64,000 bases of DNA from Geobacter sp. UBA2189 (GCA_002328035.1 DCVL01000026.1:1-64000), one strand, 5' to 3'. Counted from the first letter of the stretch, positions 53,401 to 61,806 are shown. A program made the numbers and translations. The notes: generated by a model from the sequence alone, not told the origin.

Positions 53401-56251
53401 TGCGACCTGTGCGATCCACTTCTTCTGATGGATTCCACTGTAGCAGAAGCTTGTGAGTGAACAACATCCGGCAGTTGGTGCGGATAATGGCATCCAGACT
53501 ATAAAACGCTTCATATGGCAGGCAGACCAGAGCAAAGAGTGCCTGGACAAGCTGTTGTCCGGCACTGTCTGCAGCAGCAGCAAGGTGTTGTCCAACGGTT
53601 ATAGTATCTGGTTTGTGCAGCAGGTTCAGAGCTGAGGCAGCCAGAACAGGGATCAGGATGATACCAAGCACTGCCAGGGTCCAGAACCAGGCAGAGGGCA
53701 ACAGGAGCCAACCTGTAAGTAGCAGAAGTGTCAGCGCCGCTGCGGTAAGACTACGCCGCAGGTTATCAAAGATCTTCCAGCGGGACAAAAGTGAAAGCGG
53801 ATTTTTAAGTCTGCTACCATTGGATCCCGGAACCGTTGGCAACAGCCAGCTTGCAATCTGCCAGTCGCCGCGTATCCAGCGGTGTCTGCGGCTTACATCA
53901 GAACTGTAGCTTGAAGGGTATTCCTCGTACAGTTGCAGATCACTCATCAAGCCGGATCGGGCATAGCAGCCTTCCAGAAGATCGTGGCTCAGAATCCGGT
54001 TGTCAGGGAAACGGCTGCCAAGCGCCAGTTCAAAGGCGTCAACCTCATAGATCCCTTTACCAATAAATGAGCCTTCGCCAAAAAGATCCTGATACAGATC
54101 AGAGACTACCCGTGTATATGGATCGATCCCCAGCTCGCTGGTGCAGATCCGTGCATAACGTGAGCGCTTTGCCACAGAGAGGCTTGCCGCTACCCGTGGC
54201 TGAATAATGCCGTATCCGGCAACAACCCTTTGCTCTTGATGATCATACTGAGCCCGATTCAAAGGGTGAGCCATGGCTCCCACAAACTGCCAGGCTGAAT
54301 CACGGGCAAGTTGGGTATCCGTATCTAGGGTAATGACATACTTTATCTCGGGCAAGAGAGCTATATCACCGACTACAAGCGAAAATTTATCGAGACTGTT
54401 GCCGCGTAACAGGCCGTTCAGATCCGCCAGTTTACCTCGTTTTCGCTCATACCCCATCCAGATCTGATCCTGGGGGTTCCAGACCCGTGGACGATGAAAC
54501 AGGAAAAAACTGCCACTGCCAGTTCCAATGCGGTACTTCTCATTTAACTCGTTGATCCTCTGCTCGGCTAACTGCAGCAGAACAGCATCCTCTGGGAGCA
54601 CCGCTGAAGAGGCGTCACGAAAATCAGTCAGAAGTCCAAAGTGAAGCTGTTCATGGCGATTACCCAGAAAGCGAACTTCGAGAGCCTTGACAAGATCTTC
54701 AATACCCTGTCTGCCGGTAAGCATCGTTGGTACCACTACCAGGGTACCTGAACCCTTGGGAATGCCCTTGGAAAAATCCATCCGTGGTAACGGACGTGGT
54801 GTTACAAGCATAGTTGCCAACAAGTTTGCAAGGCCAATTGCCAGCTGACTTGCACAGGCAACGGAGAGGAGGGCTAACAGCAGGAGTAACCACCCATGCA
54901 GTCCATCGCTGTATGCCTTCAGCACAAAACAGCAGGTCAGCAGTGTTGTTACCAGCAGGATCGTGCCACCATAAAAAGCCAACGAAAACCTTCGTCCAAT
55001 GCTACAGAGTATTTCAATAGCTGAATAACGGACCTCTACATGTTGCTCCAATAGCGCCAAACCTTTGTCAATAAGGTAAAATCCGACATGTGCACGGCGA
55101 TCATCTTCACCATGTTGCACTGCACCTTCATTAGCCAGCTTGATCGCCTTGCGAGCCACCTCACTTTCTGAAAAAGTACTGCTTTTAGCTGTTTTTTCTA
55201 TCAGGTGGCGGTAACGGTCGCGGGTGGTAAAATCCATATTTTTGTAAACATCAGCAGGGTCTTCAGAAAGGATCTCCTCCACACGACTCATGCTCTCGAC
55301 AAATTCACGCCAGTCCATTGAGCCCAGAAACCGGAGGCTGCCGATGCTGTTGCTCATTGATACCTGGTCTGCTGCCTGTAGTTGGCTTTCGCTGTGAACC
55401 ATCTGTTCGATGGTCTGCCCTGACTCGGCCAGACGTTGTTCAACCCAGGTCAGCGGTAGAGCCAGAGCAGGATCACGCCCATGCAGACGACGGGTGAGCT
55501 CTGCAACAAACGGGCTTACCATCGGCGGAGTTGAACGGGCCATATCGGCGATAGCAAGAATCAGACTTTTGGGATCCTTTGCTGCTATCTCTGTCATCTG
55601 ATCAGCCCAGTAGATGGCACGGTTGCGATCCAGCCTATGGGCAGTGATTCGGGCAGCCACCCGCCGAAGGTTCTCAATCAGAGCCAGCCGCAGCATGATC
55701 GGTATGGCCCAGAGTTCACCCAGTTCAAGCACGGTTACCGACTGGTAAGCCGCTACAAAGCTGCTCAGATTTTCCGGATCAACCCGTCCATCACCGTGAG
55801 AAATGGTTTCCAGTGCGATGTCATATACCCTTGGCAGCCCTGCTGATATACCATCCAGCAGGCGGGGCAGTTCCTGACTGTAGCCCTTTGGCAGGTGCTG
55901 CTTGGCTGTTCTGATCTGCTCTTCAATCAGATAGAAGTTATCAAGCAACCATTCTCCGGCCGGTGTAATCCGCTGGTCTGACTTAACGTCATTGCTTAGC
56001 AGGTTATAGACTTCAAGTAGCAGTCGTTCATTTTCAGAGAGGCGCCCCAGTAGCTGATCCTGATGACGACCTGGTTTCAGGCGATGGATACCGGCCAGAA
56101 TCCTGCCGTGTTGCTCCATCTGATTGGCGCTGAACAGTTCTGAACGAAGGGGCGGATCATCCTGAAGTATCGATTGGTTCAGGCTGTTTTTACAGAGACG
56201 CTTCCAGCCACGGAAAAGATTTCCGCGAACGGTTTTGCTGCTAATAGTCAT
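47483..56251 (-). CDS. ndvB: Cyclic beta-1,2-glucan synthase (NdvB/ChvB-like)
   Basis: Giant membrane enzyme of 2922 residues that makes periplasmic cyclic beta-1,2-glucan. N-terminal region of about 430 residues, helices at about 430-490, a GT84 glycosyltransferase domain (VITLDTDTQLARDSAW, RRHRWIRGDWQIASWLLP), more helices near 850-1000, a glycoamylase-like region near 1250-1500 (LSWSGSMFEYLMPLLV) and C-terminal GH94 phosphorylase-like parts with the acid Asp in GSGDWNDGMDRVG that set ring size. Length is the usual for the family. ATG at 56251 follows AAGGAG; an upstream extension in frame is not credible since it would cross the sigma-54 promoter. Known roles are osmoprotection and host or surface interaction. 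Confidence 0.93.
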   Translation of the reverse strand: MTISSKTVRGNLFRGWKRLCKNSLNQSILQDDPPLRSELFSANQMEQHGRILAGIHRLKPGRHQDQLLGRLSENERLLLEVYNLLSNDVKSDQRITPAGEWLLDNFYLIEEQIRTAKQHLPKGYSQELPRLLDGISAGLPRVYDIALETISHGDGRVDPENLSSFVAAYQSVTVLELGELWAIPIMLRLALIENLRRVAARITAHRLDRNRAIYWADQMTEIAAKDPKSLILAIADMARSTPPMVSPFVAELTRRLHGRDPALALPLTWVEQRLAESGQTIEQMVHSESQLQAADQVSMSNSIGSLRFLGSMDWREFVESMSRVEEILSEDPADVYKNMDFTTRDRYRHLIEKTAKSSTFSESEVARKAIKLANEGAVQHGEDDRRAHVGFYLIDKGLALLEQHVEVRYSAIEILCSIGRRFSLAFYGGTILLVTTLLTCCFVLKAYSDGLHGWLLLLLALLSVACASQLAIGLANLLATMLVTPRPLPRMDFSKGIPKGSGTLVVVPTMLTGRQGIEDLVKALEVRFLGNRHEQLHFGLLTDFRDASSAVLPEDAVLLQLAEQRINELNEKYRIGTGSGSFFLFHRPRVWNPQDQIWMGYERKRGKLADLNGLLRGNSLDKFSLVVGDIALLPEIKYVITLDTDTQLARDSAWQFVGAMAHPLNRAQYDHQEQRVVAGYGIIQPRVAASLSVAKRSRYARICTSELGIDPYTRVVSDLYQDLFGEGSFIGKGIYEVDAFELALGSRFPDNRILSHDLLEGCYARSGLMSDLQLYEEYPSSYSSDVSRRHRWIRGDWQIASWLLPTVPGSNGSRLKNPLSLLSRWKIFDNLRRSLTAAALTLLLLTGWLLLPSAWFWTLAVLGIILIPVLAASALNLLHKPDTITVGQHLAAAADSAGQQLVQALFALVCLPYEAFYSLDAIIRTNCRMLFTHKLLLQWNPSEEVDRTGRSDLTGFYRTIWISPALSMLTLGGLVLLNPDALVVATPVLALWFVCPAIAWWLSKALTHKQETLNAGQTLFLQKLFRKTWAFFETFVGPDDHWLPPDNFQEHPVPVIAHRTSPTNMGLALLANLAAYDFGVISAGKLIDRTQKTLHTMEGLERHRGHFYNWYDTQTLQPLQPLYISSVDSGNLAGHLLTLRPGLLELCNHPVIGTQLFEGLQVTLGILRDELTKLPTGTALNKLLQLQQRLESVCRSHPSTLGALQSYLDQLVNSVAELAAALELLDDSPERQTIWWANAFQNQCQDACNELLFLAPWTKITASRHDLQDLPELDRILTLNELVTLESRLKPALKARQDKVSSLPESAWLDNLTRQIAFASQHAASRIADSKKISLQSELLARMQYDFLYDETRHLLAIGYNVGECRRDASYYDLLASEARFATFIAIAQGQLPQESWFALGRLLTIAGGEPILLSWSGSMFEYLMPLLVMPTYDQTLLDQTCKAAVAWQIQYGKKRSVPWGISECGYNAIDVHLNYQYRAFGVPGLGLKRGLAEDLVIAPYASAMALMVAPGEACRNLQRLAADGNETRYGLYEAIDYTPLRLPRGQTSVVVRSFMAHHQGMSLLSLSYLLLNRPMQRRFESDPAFQATLLLLQEQIPKATAFYAHTTGISEHHLGSSSQETPIRLFKTASTPNPEVQLLSNGRYHVMVTNAGGGYSRWKDLAITRWREDRTCDNWGTFCYIRDVTSREFWSTAYQPTLKPAKRFEAIFSEGRAEFRSLNHEYDTHTEIAVSPEDDIELRRIRITNRSKARRIFDVTSYAEVVLAPPAADALHPAFSNLFVQTEIIRQQQAILCTRRPRSQGERSPWMLHLMAVHGAKAGEISYETDRMQFIGRGNTVVDPQALSGVGDFFTGALSDSEGSVLDPIVSIRYRITLEPEESVTINMVTGIGETRAEALSLVEKYHDRRLADRVFDLAWTHGQVLLRQLNASKADAHLFGRLASSIIYANASLRADTAILIKNHRGQSGLWGYAISGDLPIVLLQIEDIANIELVRQLLQAHAYWRQKGLAVDLVIWNEDRAGYRQQLHDQIMGLIAADIETHITDRPGGIFVRPGDQIAVEDRILIQTVARIIIMDSRGSLADQIYGRTLSELTVPLLIPTRSHRSEPISVAPLPRNDLTSFNGLGGFTPDGREYVITTAPGQLTPAPWVNVLANPQFGTVISESGLGYTWAENAHEFRLTPWGNDPVSDSRGEALYLRDEERGHFWSPMPLPCRGKTPYVTRHGFGYSVFEHTERGICSEVWVYVALDAAIKFTVIKLRNDSGRSRRISATGYLEWVLGDLPPKSAMHIVTETDLSSGALFAHNPYNTEFCNRTAFFDVDETTRSVTGDRTEFLGRNGSLQAPAAMTRTRLSGKVGAAMDPCGAIQVSIDLAAGEEREIIFRLGLGKDSNDATRLANRFKGTAAARTALDDVWQYWSHTLGTVYLETPDQSLNLLANGWLLYQTLACRLWARSASYQSGGAFGFRDQLQDTMALVYARPDLVREHLLLCASRQFHEGDVQHWWHPPIGRGVRTHCSDDYLWLPLATCRYVVTTGDTGVLDEPVRFLLGSPLKEDEDSYYDLPGRSEESATLYEHCVRAILNGLKFGEHGLPLIGSGDWNDGMDRVGEQGKGESIWLGFFLYDLLIRFSAIASNYSDLPFAEQCTTEAATLRKNIELHGWDGEWYRRAYFDDGTPLGSSVNPECQIDSISQSWSVLSGAGGQQRSQTAMEALDKRLVRRKHGLIQLLDPPFDKSALNPGYIKGYAPGVRENGGQYTHAAIWATMAFAQLGDNRRAWELFSIINPINHARTSEQTDTYKVEPYVVAADVYAIPPHTGRGGWTWYTGSASWMYRLILESLLGMKQEKDKLQFTPCLPPEWDEFTIHYRYRNTVYHIAVRQLAATTDEVASVSVDEVLQQDNCITLVNDHTEHWALVRIARETVQG

Positions 56252-56326
56252 AGTGCGTTCTCCTTCAGCCAGAGCGGAAGCTGCCGTAGATCTGTGTAGC
56301 TTGATCTGATAAGTGGGAACTAAAGC

Positions 56327-56341
56327 GCAACTACTGTGCCA
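56327..56341 (-). promoter_or_regulatory. Sigma-54 promoter of glucan synthase
   Basis: On the minus strand TGGCACAGTAGTTGC is a perfect match to TGGCAC-N5-TTGC with GG-N10-GC. Its start near 56315 gives a leader of about 64 bases. Confidence 0.85.
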
Positions 56342-56430
56342 GTGTGGTCTTGCGGTAAGAGAAGCTGTAGGGGGCTGATAGTACAGAGAAAACAGGGGAA
56401 CAAGTGTCTGATCCGGTCTGAATAGGATGA

Positions 56431-56478
56431 CGCCAACCCGCCATATATGACATAACATCCATATATGGCGGGTTGGCG
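56431..56478. promoter_or_regulatory. Perfect 19-bp inverted repeat with two enhancer-like sites (site 5)
   Basis: CGCCAACCCGCCATATATG (56431-56449) is repeated in exact complement at 56460-56478 around a 10-base spacer. Each arm ends in CATATATGG, so two copies of the element face each other. It lies 19 bases after the stop of the activator gene and about 111 and 130 bases upstream of the glucan synthase promoter. No T-run follows, so an operator is more likely than a terminator, though it could do both. Confidence 0.8.
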
Positions 56479-56496
56479 TGGCTTGCCATTGCAGGA

Positions 56497-58206
56497 TTAA
56501 CGGTGAATGCCGTGTTTCCTGATTCGGGCTCGCAGGGTGCTGGGGTTGAGGCCAAGCAGGACTGCTGCACCGTTTTTCCCTTCAATACGCCATCCGGTCT
56601 GCTGCAGTACTTGCACGATATGTTCCTGTTCCAGATCAGCCAGGGCTTTAATCTCGCTATTTCCGGATTCGTTTGTTTTACAGAAGGTGTCAAAACGATC
56701 AAGTACCTGAAGGGTACTGCCCTGACTGGTGATGACTGCCCTCTCAATCACGCTTTCCAACTCCCTTACGTTGCCGGGCCAATGGTATTCCTGCAGGGCA
56801 AGCAGGGTCTCTTTTGAGATGGTCTCTATCTTCTTGCCAACCTTCTTGTTGAATTTTGAAACAAAGTGATTTATCAGCAGCGGTATATCTTCCTTGCGCT
56901 CCCGCAGTGGCGGGATAATGATTGGAAATACATTCAGCCGGTAGAACAGGTCTTCCCTGAATCTGCCGTTTGTGATCTCTTCTTTCAGATTCCGGTTGCT
57001 GGCAGCAATAATCCGCACATCCACCTTGGTGGTGCGTGGGCTGCCAAGTCGTTCAAATTCACCGTCCTGAATAACCCGCAGCAGCTTGCATTGCAGATCC
57101 AGCGGCATCTCGCCTATTTCATCAAGAAAGATGGTGCCGCCGTCAGCCAGTTCAAAACGCCCCATCTGCCTGACATGCGCCCCGGTAAAGGCTCCCTTTT
57201 CCCGCCCGAACAGCTCACTCTCGATCAGGTTTGCCGGTAGAGCCGTGCAGTTAACTGTTATCATTGGGCGGTTCTTGCGTGTACTGCGATTATGGATAGC
57301 CCGCGCCATAACCCCCTTGCCGGTTCCGGTCTCGCCAAGCAGCAGCACTGTTGCATGCATGGGTGCTACCTGTTCCACCCTCAGGAAAACCTCTGAAAGA
57401 ATGGGGCTTTCACCAATAATATCGTTAAATTGATATGTTTCGGCAATCTCCTGTTTCAGGCAGATGTTTTCAACCAGCAATCGATCTTTTAATGTTTTTA
57501 TCTCTTTATATGCGTCCAGCAGCGACTGTTCTACTCTTTTACGTTCATCTACTTCCTGTCCCAGTTGCATATTGGCACTGGTCAACTCTTTGGTCCGTTC
57601 AAATACGGTTGACTCAAGGTTGTTATGTGCCTGTTGCAGTTTGTCTGACAGCCCTTTGTTGATTGTGCCATCCGCAATAGATGAAAAGATCAAGCTCTCC
57701 CTATCATTGTTGGCATCAGCCGTAATGCTCTGCAGCAGTCCATGAAAACCCCCTGAGCCACCTTGTTCTGCAAGCCTTATTTCACAACACTGGATCCCCT
57801 GTTTGTGTACGACATCTTGAAGATGTGCAAGAAAGATATCTTTTTCAACCGGATCGGCAATAAAATTGATGAATGGTTTGTTCAACAGCATCTGGCGCTT
57901 AAGTCCCAACATCTTGGTACCGGTAAGATTTACCTCACGGATTGCTCCAAGCCTGTCAAAGGTAAAAAATCCGATAGGGGCAAAATCGTATAGCTTGCAG
58001 AACTTGTTGCGTGAGATTTCAAGCTCTTCCTGGGTATGGCACATCTCGCTGTTTTGCATTTCCAGCTCTACCTTATGAACCTGTAGTTCATGCAACAGCC
58101 GTTTTGAGTCAAGATCCTCTGCTGGCAGCGGTCGTGTGGCTATAGTTTGCTCAGCTTTTTCACGCAGTTTTACAGAATCAGGTGCAGCATGCTTGTCTCT
58201 GCTCAT
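56497..58206 (-). CDS. PAS-domain sigma-54-dependent activator (bacterial enhancer-binding protein)
   Basis: Transcription activator of 569 residues. PAS domain about residues 70-170 (FCKLYDFAPIGFFTFDRLG), coiled coil to about 250, AAA+ domain with Walker A LLGETGTGKGVMA, GAFTGA loop in EKGAFTGAHV that contacts sigma-54, Walker B GGTIFLDEIGE and RFREDLFYRLNVFP, then a Fis-type helix-turn-helix (NGAAVLLGLNPSTLRARI) for enhancer binding. No receiver domain, so control is by PAS sensing or by a partner rather than phosphorylation. Fourteen bases after the CheB-CheR-PAS gene. It is the only such activator in the window and the candidate for binding the CATATATGG sites. Confidence 0.93.
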   Translation of the reverse strand: MSRDKHAAPDSVKLREKAEQTIATRPLPAEDLDSKRLLHELQVHKVELEMQNSEMCHTQEELEISRNKFCKLYDFAPIGFFTFDRLGAIREVNLTGTKMLGLKRQMLLNKPFINFIADPVEKDIFLAHLQDVVHKQGIQCCEIRLAEQGGSGGFHGLLQSITADANNDRESLIFSSIADGTINKGLSDKLQQAHNNLESTVFERTKELTSANMQLGQEVDERKRVEQSLLDAYKEIKTLKDRLLVENICLKQEIAETYQFNDIIGESPILSEVFLRVEQVAPMHATVLLLGETGTGKGVMARAIHNRSTRKNRPMITVNCTALPANLIESELFGREKGAFTGAHVRQMGRFELADGGTIFLDEIGEMPLDLQCKLLRVIQDGEFERLGSPRTTKVDVRIIAASNRNLKEEITNGRFREDLFYRLNVFPIIIPPLRERKEDIPLLINHFVSKFNKKVGKKIETISKETLLALQEYHWPGNVRELESVIERAVITSQGSTLQVLDRFDTFCKTNESGNSEIKALADLEQEHIVQVLQQTGWRIEGKNGAAVLLGLNPSTLRARIRKHGIHR

Positions 58207-58220
58207 GGCGTATCCTTTGA

Positions 58221-60848
58221 TCAGGTGCTGATCTGTCCGTTAAGCCGTTCAATCTCTTTTTGCAGTGTCTCTTCAACTGTTTTTGCAGCGGTAATGTCAT
58301 TACAGGTGATTACCACACCATCAATCATCTTCTCCATTGTGCGATATGGCATTATTCTCACCATGTACCAACGTCCATCTGTTGTTGGCGCCTGGTATTC
58401 AACTGAAATCAGTTTTTTGAGCACATCCTGCACATGGTCATACAGCTGAGGATATTCCAGGTTGGTTACGATATCAGTCAGCGGCCTGCCTATATCGCCG
58501 GGAATCAGCTTGAAGAGACGGTTTGCACCGGTGGTGAAGCGCCTGATCTGTAGTTGGCTATCCAGAAATACGGTGACAATTTCAGTGCTGTTCAGCAGGT
58601 TCTCCATATCGTTGTTAAGTCTGATAAATTCATCCAATCGGGCTGTCTGTTCGGCATTTACGGTCTGTAGCTCTTCATTCATGGACTGCATCTCTTCCTT
58701 TGAAGTGGTTAGTTCTTCATTGGTTGACTGCAGCTCTTCATTGGTTGATTGGAGCTCTTCGTTCATTGATTTTTGTTCTTCGTGCGAGGCCTGCATCTCC
58801 TCATGCGCTGAACGTAGCTCTTGGCGAGTTTTTTCCAGCTCCAGCTCCAGATTTTCAAGCAGTATGCTATCAGGAGCTGTTCCTGTGCGTTTGCGTCGCC
58901 GTTTGGGCGGAAGCGGTATATCTTTGAAGGAGATCATCACCATATCCCGCAAGAGATTTGGTGTTTCAATCTTGACCAGTGTCAGTTCTACAGACTGTAC
59001 AACAAGATTTGCCTCGACCAGGTTGACCCTGACAGTTACCGGTTCGTACTGCTGCAGAGCCTTGCTGAAGGCGCTACCCAATTCATAGCGTAAGCCTTCA
59101 CGAGCCATGGCAAAGATGTTCAGATTGGCCTTACCGGCTGCCGGCTCCAGATATTTGCCGGTACGACCGCTGATATATACAATATCGCCCTGGGCATTTA
59201 CCAGAACAGTTGGTGATGAGAAGTGCTGCAAGATAAAATTATCTGCAAGTAACTGAAGGTTGTTGGTTGCTTTAGGCATAAAGGTCTCCCGAGGCAGAGC
59301 TAATGGGCTGTTCGGTGTACAAGAAGATGGGATTGTGAAGATTTCATTTCTGATGCTTATCTGACTACGCTGGAAGAGCTTTGAGCGGGTGGCAAGAGTT
59401 GGAAAAAGATCACTCTGAATTCCAACTGTTTCAGCGCTGCCCAGAAAAAGCAGGCCGCCTTGTTTCAGGCTGTAATGAAAGATCTGTAATAGTTTTTGCT
59501 GCAGGTCAGAGGTAAGGTAAATCAGCAGGTTACGACATATCAGGATATCAAGTTTGGTAAATGGAGGATCCATGATCACATTCTGCCGGGCAAAGGTGAC
59601 CATCTCACGAATTTCTCTACAGATTTTATACTGATTATCCTCCACAGTGAAAAAACGTTGCAGCCGTTCGGGTGAAACATCGGTTGTAATACTGGCGCAA
59701 TATAGCCCTTTACGTGCCTTCTCGATGGCATCGCTATCTAGATCTGTAGCAAAAATCTGCAGGCTATACCGTTCGGGCTGATTCACCTGCTCAAGAGCCT
59801 CCCTGAAGATCATTGCCAGGGAATATGGTTCTTCACCGGTTGAACAGCCGCAGGACCAGGCTCTTAAGGCACCTCCATCCGGATACAGAGTCAGGATCTT
59901 TTGTACCGTTTCGCTTTTCAACTCCTCCCATGAGGAAGGATCACGGAAAAAACTGGTGACGCCGATCAGCAGCTCCTTGAACAGAAGATCCACTTCATGG
60001 GGGTTCTGCTGCAAAAAACTTGCATATCCGGCAGTTGAATCAATCTTGTGAATTCCCATCCGCCGTTCGATCCGTCGTTTGATTGAACTTGGCTTATAGA
60101 GAGAGAAATCCTGTTTGGTTTTTGTTCTGAGCAGGACAGTAATCTTTGCAAAGCTGTCCTGATCCTGATCCTTGTCAGCCGGCCCTTGTTCAGTTGTTCT
60201 AAGCGGAAGAACCCGTTGCAGATAGTCAATAATCCGCGCAGTCAGCTCCTCTGGTGGGGCAATAATATCAGCAACACCTGCTCCAATGGCGCTTTTGGGC
60301 ATACTGTCAAACTTGGCTGAAGACGGCTCCTGCACCAGGGTGAGGCCGGACTGTTCCTTGATCGTACGCAGACCCAGTGTACCGTCTGACCCCATACCGG
60401 ATAGAACAATACCGATGCTTTGTTCGGCACAATCCACGGCCAAAGAGCGCATAAACAGATCTATAGGCAGCCTCAGCCCGCGAATCTCAACCGGCTCATA
60501 CAGATGCAGTGTCCGATTGCGGATGGACATCCCCTTGTTGGGTGGGATTACATAGACGCAGTTGGGTCTTACCTGGAGGCCGTCTCTGGCTTGCATGACC
60601 TTCATAGTTGTTATGCGCTGGAGTAGTTCGGGCAACATGCCGACATGATCAGGGGAAAGGTGTTGAATTATGATAAATGCGATGCCTGAATCTGGGGGGG
60701 TGTGGTGCAAAAAAAGTTCAAGAGCTTCAAGTCCGCCAGCAGAGGCGCCAATGCCGACAATAGGGAAGAGGGAGTGCTCTTTAGGTGGAGGAGCTCCACT
60801 TGGCGGAGGAATGGCTGAACTGATTGCTGGGTTTAATAATGCTCTCAT
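58221..60848 (-). CDS. CheB-CheR-PAS fusion protein
   Basis: Signalling protein of 875 residues. CheB methylesterase about 28-210 (Ser in IGASAGGLEA, His in IIQHLSPDH, Asp in LSGMGSDGT), CheR methyltransferase about 225-480 (SFFRDP, SCGCSTGEEPYSLAM as SAM site), a PAS domain about 515-600, a coiled coil about 640-735 (HEEMQASHEEQKSMNEELQ and following near-repeats), and a second PAS about 750-865. The upstream gene of the pair with the sigma-54 activator. The fusion lacks a receiver; in other species such proteins tune signalling without chemoreceptors. No strong RBS is visible at the ATG. Confidence 0.92.
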   Translation of the reverse strand: MRALLNPAISSAIPPPSGAPPPKEHSLFPIVGIGASAGGLEALELFLHHTPPDSGIAFIIIQHLSPDHVGMLPELLQRITTMKVMQARDGLQVRPNCVYVIPPNKGMSIRNRTLHLYEPVEIRGLRLPIDLFMRSLAVDCAEQSIGIVLSGMGSDGTLGLRTIKEQSGLTLVQEPSSAKFDSMPKSAIGAGVADIIAPPEELTARIIDYLQRVLPLRTTEQGPADKDQDQDSFAKITVLLRTKTKQDFSLYKPSSIKRRIERRMGIHKIDSTAGYASFLQQNPHEVDLLFKELLIGVTSFFRDPSSWEELKSETVQKILTLYPDGGALRAWSCGCSTGEEPYSLAMIFREALEQVNQPERYSLQIFATDLDSDAIEKARKGLYCASITTDVSPERLQRFFTVEDNQYKICREIREMVTFARQNVIMDPPFTKLDILICRNLLIYLTSDLQQKLLQIFHYSLKQGGLLFLGSAETVGIQSDLFPTLATRSKLFQRSQISIRNEIFTIPSSCTPNSPLALPRETFMPKATNNLQLLADNFILQHFSSPTVLVNAQGDIVYISGRTGKYLEPAAGKANLNIFAMAREGLRYELGSAFSKALQQYEPVTVRVNLVEANLVVQSVELTLVKIETPNLLRDMVMISFKDIPLPPKRRRKRTGTAPDSILLENLELELEKTRQELRSAHEEMQASHEEQKSMNEELQSTNEELQSTNEELTTSKEEMQSMNEELQTVNAEQTARLDEFIRLNNDMENLLNSTEIVTVFLDSQLQIRRFTTGANRLFKLIPGDIGRPLTDIVTNLEYPQLYDHVQDVLKKLISVEYQAPTTDGRWYMVRIMPYRTMEKMIDGVVITCNDITAAKTVEETLQKEIERLNGQIST

Positions 60849-61542
60849 TGGGGTAAGTATAGCACGTCCTTACAGTAATCTTTTAATGAAATATGGTAGG
60901 CAGTCAGAATCCTACACCTGTCTGCTTTTCGTCATATCCAACACAAGTGATGTGTCTTTCATCCTGGAAAAAGCATTTGAAACACGGAGCGACAGAGCAA
61001 CTGAGTAAAACTACAGAAAAAAGCAATGAATAACAGCTTGTTTAAAGACTCACCACTTTGGTTTTACTAGCTCTCACAATTAATCCTACTCAGACACATA
61101 GTCTTTGTACTATAAAGTCCCCCTTTGCAAAGGGGGGAATTGACCAACTATAGATCAAATGACGGAGTGGTACTAACTGAACCGTTAAAGAAGGTCAGGA
61201 GATATATGTATTAATCATTCATACATAGCATTAATGTACATACTGTATATACAACTTATAATATCAACAAGTTAACCGATATTATATCCGATGGAATTCA
61301 AAGTGATGCATATAAATTTAATACAGATTAATTTTTGTTTTGTATTTTCCAAACATTATAAATCCTGTTAATTCAATATGTTATCACTATTTAAATGTTT
61401 ATTTATGTTTTGGCATTCTAGTTGCTACTTAATAAATCAGAAGATGAAGAAAAGGCTCTTAGAAAACCAAATAGCAAAACGGATATAAACCAAATCAAGA
61501 GTTATTCAACTAAACCAAACTACCTTACAAAGGAGAACGACC
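60849..61542. other. AT-rich intergenic region with palindromes
   Basis: No gene is visible in 694 bases. It contains the perfect palindrome CCCCCTTTGCAAAGGGGG at 61119-61136, of a kind often dispersed in Geobacter-type genomes, and a very AT-rich stretch about 61190-61400 with several short palindromes (for example around ATGTACAT and GTATATAC at 61233-61250). A sigma-54 promoter is at 61411. Confidence 0.6.
61411..61425 (+). promoter_or_regulatory. Sigma-54 promoter without a CATATATGG site
   Basis: TGGCATTCTAGTTGC, GG-N10-GC, 118 bases before the next start codon. Nothing like the shared palindrome lies 90-200 bases upstream; the AT-rich segment there may bind another activator. Confidence 0.7.
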
Positions 61543-61806
61543 ATGAAAACTACATCAACTGTTATAGCCACCGTAACCATGTTGCTTGCCAGCCTTACAA
61601 CAGCCATAGCTTCAGTAGCAGCCAACCATGTAGATACAAGCCTGACCTTTAACAGTGGTATTCTGGTACTTGCCTTTGCCGGATTCCTTGCCCTGGTAGT
61701 AATAGCACAACTTGTACCAGCTCTTATCAGCCTTTTCGGAATGATTAAGCATGCATCGGAAGAATCTAAAAGCAAAGAGGCAGCTTCCAGCGTACCAAGT
61801 AAATAA
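61543..61806 (+). CDS. Small two-helix membrane protein
   Basis: Protein of 87 residues. An N-terminal hydrophobic segment (STVIATVTMLLASLTTAIASVAA) could be a signal peptide, followed by a second helix (ILVLAFAGFLALVVIAQLVPALISLF) and a charged tail EESKSKEAASS. No family recognised. AAAGGAG lies 9 bases before the ATG. A single-gene unit between the sigma-54 promoter at 61411 and a strong terminator. Confidence 0.7.
   Translation: MKTTSTVIATVTMLLASLTTAIASVAANHVDTSLTFNSGILVLAFAGFLALVVIAQLVPALISLFGMIKHASEESKSKEAASSVPSK

Noticed and set aside
61119..61136. CCCCCTTTGCAAAGGGGG as a terminator
   Set aside because: It is a self-complementary palindrome with almost no loop and no T-run; more likely a dispersed repeat or binding site.
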